5,578 nt of DNA, from the NCBI GenBank assembly GCA_934561725.1, contig CAKTGW010000087.1, forward strand, positions 1-5,578, read 5' to 3'. This document shows positions 5,171-5,578 of this stretch, in pieces (within the stretch, counting starts at the first letter, position 1; every line of letters starts with the position of its first letter). The position numbers were made by a program, and so were the translations under genes. Below the pieces are notes generated by a model that saw only the letters and a list, made by a program, of their open reading frames with translations, ran no database searches and was not told the origin of the DNA. Origin of the DNA: an uncultured Oscillospiraceae bacterium (lineage in GTDB: Bacteria; Bacillota; Clostridia; Oscillospirales; Oscillospiraceae).

Positions 5171-5189
5171 ATATCCACAACGCCCTAGT

Positions 5190-5218
5190 ATCATAGCACA
5201 GCCGGTAAAAAAATGCAA
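5190..5218 (-). promoter_or_regulatory. sigma-A promoter of tRNA-Arg
   Basis: On the minus strand, TTGCAT (5218-5213) is followed by 17 bases and TATGAT (5195-5190). Start would be near 5183, about 13 bases before the mature tRNA 5' end, a typical precursor leader for RNase P processing. Confidence 0.8.
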
Positions 5219-5230
5219 GCCCTTTTTTAG

Positions 5231-5247
5231 AAAAAACTGAGTTTTTT
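5231..5247 (-). terminator. weak A/T hairpin at the end of the 58-residue gene
   Basis: AAAAAACT and AGTTTTTT flank a single central base, and the element overlaps the stop codon of the minus-strand small gene. On that strand the T6 and a following TCTAAAAAAGGG give a terminator-like profile, but with no GC stem it would be weak. Some read-through toward the tRNA promoter is possible. Confidence 0.35.
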
Positions 5248-5422
5248 AAAGCCCCAGCACGCCAGTGACGTTTTCCACCACTTCGCCCATAGATTTCAGG
5301 GTCTTTCCCCAGGCGTTTTTGGTATCATTCTTCCCGGCCTTTACGGCCATACTGACGGCAGAACCCACGACCATTCCCAGTCCAAGGCCCTTCAGAAAGT
5401 TTGTATTGTCTATATTGTTCAT
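5246..5422 (-). CDS. 58-residue small protein with glycine-zipper segment
   Basis: The function is unknown. Reading the minus strand gives 58 codons from an ATG at 5422-5420 to a TAA at 5248-5246. GGAGG (5435-5431) lies exactly 8 bases upstream, which strongly supports real translation. After a polar NNIDNTN start, residues 9-27 (FLKGLGLGMVVGSAVSMAV) form a small-residue-rich hydrophobic segment with glycines at 12, 16 and 20, a GxxxGxxxG zipper that can pack helices in a membrane. Residues 28-58 are a lysine-rich, then amphipathic stretch (KAGKNDTKNAWGKTLKSMGEVVENVTGVLGL). The layout is like short YtxH-type membrane-associated proteins, but I cannot assign a family. It diverges from the gene at the right edge. 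No clean sigma-A promoter is visible upstream. Confidence 0.75.
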   Translation of the reverse strand: MNNIDNTNFLKGLGLGMVVGSAVSMAVKAGKNDTKNAWGKTLKSMGEVVENVTGVLGL

Positions 5423-5484
5423 AATATATGCCTCCGTTTCGTGAAATTTCGAGAATAGTGTGACCGTTTGGCGCGAAAAAATCC

Positions 5485-5513
5485 TTTAAACTCGTGCAAA
5501 GATTTTGTATAAT
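5485..5513 (+). promoter_or_regulatory. sigma-A promoter of the right-edge gene
   Basis: TTTAAA (5485-5490, 4 of 6) is followed by 17 bases and a perfect TATAAT (5508-5513). Start near 5520 gives a leader of about 25 bases that carries the GAGGT ribosome site. Confidence 0.75.
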
Positions 5514-5544
5514 ATGAGGGATATTTGAAAACGAGGTAATTTTT

Positions 5545-5578
5545 ATGCGCTATTTGCGGCAATTGTGTATTATTTTGC
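5545..5578 (+). CDS. start of an unidentified gene, truncated by the window edge
   Basis: The ATG at 5545 has GAGG (5533-5536) 8 bases upstream and a good promoter before it. Only MRYLRQLCIIL is visible: two basic residues followed by a run of hydrophobic residues, consistent with a signal or first membrane segment. The opening resembles that of CidA/LrgA holin-like membrane proteins, but eleven residues cannot support an assignment. Confidence 0.65.
   Translation, partial: MRYLRQLCIIL

Noticed and set aside
5440..5495. Sigma-G or sigma-H promoter for the 58-residue gene (CACACTA or AAGGATTT on the minus strand)
   Set aside because: CACACTA resembles a sigma-G -10 but no fitting -35 is present, and the sigma-H-like box lacks GAAT at the right distance.

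Overview
The window looks like the chromosome of a spore-forming clostridial Firmicute. Oscillospiraceae/Ruminococcaceae-type gut anaerobes are the best guess, made from protein resemblance and moderate-to-high GC rather than from a search. The main clues are a dipicolinate synthase operon with a sigma-K-like promoter (endospore formation), a short-chain clostridial flavodoxin next to a DUF3793 protein, a two-subunit (split) transketolase, and strong AGGAGG-type ribosome binding sites throughout.

Layout, left to right. (1) The 3' end of rplL (ribosomal protein L7/L12, + strand) closes with a perfectly palindromic terminator. (2) The dpaA-dpaB operon (- strand) makes dipicolinic acid for the spore core. 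The two genes overlap by one base, and a good sigma-K-type promoter lies just upstream of dpaA. (3) A divergent + strand operon follows: a strong sigma-A promoter, a roughly 95-nt leader carrying two near-identical dyads (GTTAGTTNNNGCTAAC), a DUF3793 gene with a cysteine cluster, and a flavodoxin. Two hairpin terminators sit at the convergent junction. (4) A split transketolase pair (- strand) has an ATGA overlap and its own near-consensus promoter. (5) A tRNA-Arg(ACG) gene (- strand) has its own promoter and terminator. (6) A 58-residue glycine-zipper mini-protein (- strand) was found by reading the sequence directly. (7) The first 11 codons of a + strand gene, with its own promoter, run off the right edge.

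Most of the window is housekeeping or sporulation content. The part with the most unexplained biology is the DUF3793-flavodoxin operon. Its paired operators resemble DtxR/IdeR-family metal boxes, so I infer that it responds to iron or another metal and that flavodoxin replaces ferredoxin under limitation. The role of the DUF3793 protein is unknown. I see no mobile element, CRISPR array or clear sign of horizontal transfer. No gene-free stretch exceeds 300 bases, and every intergenic gap is accounted for by promoters, terminators or leaders.
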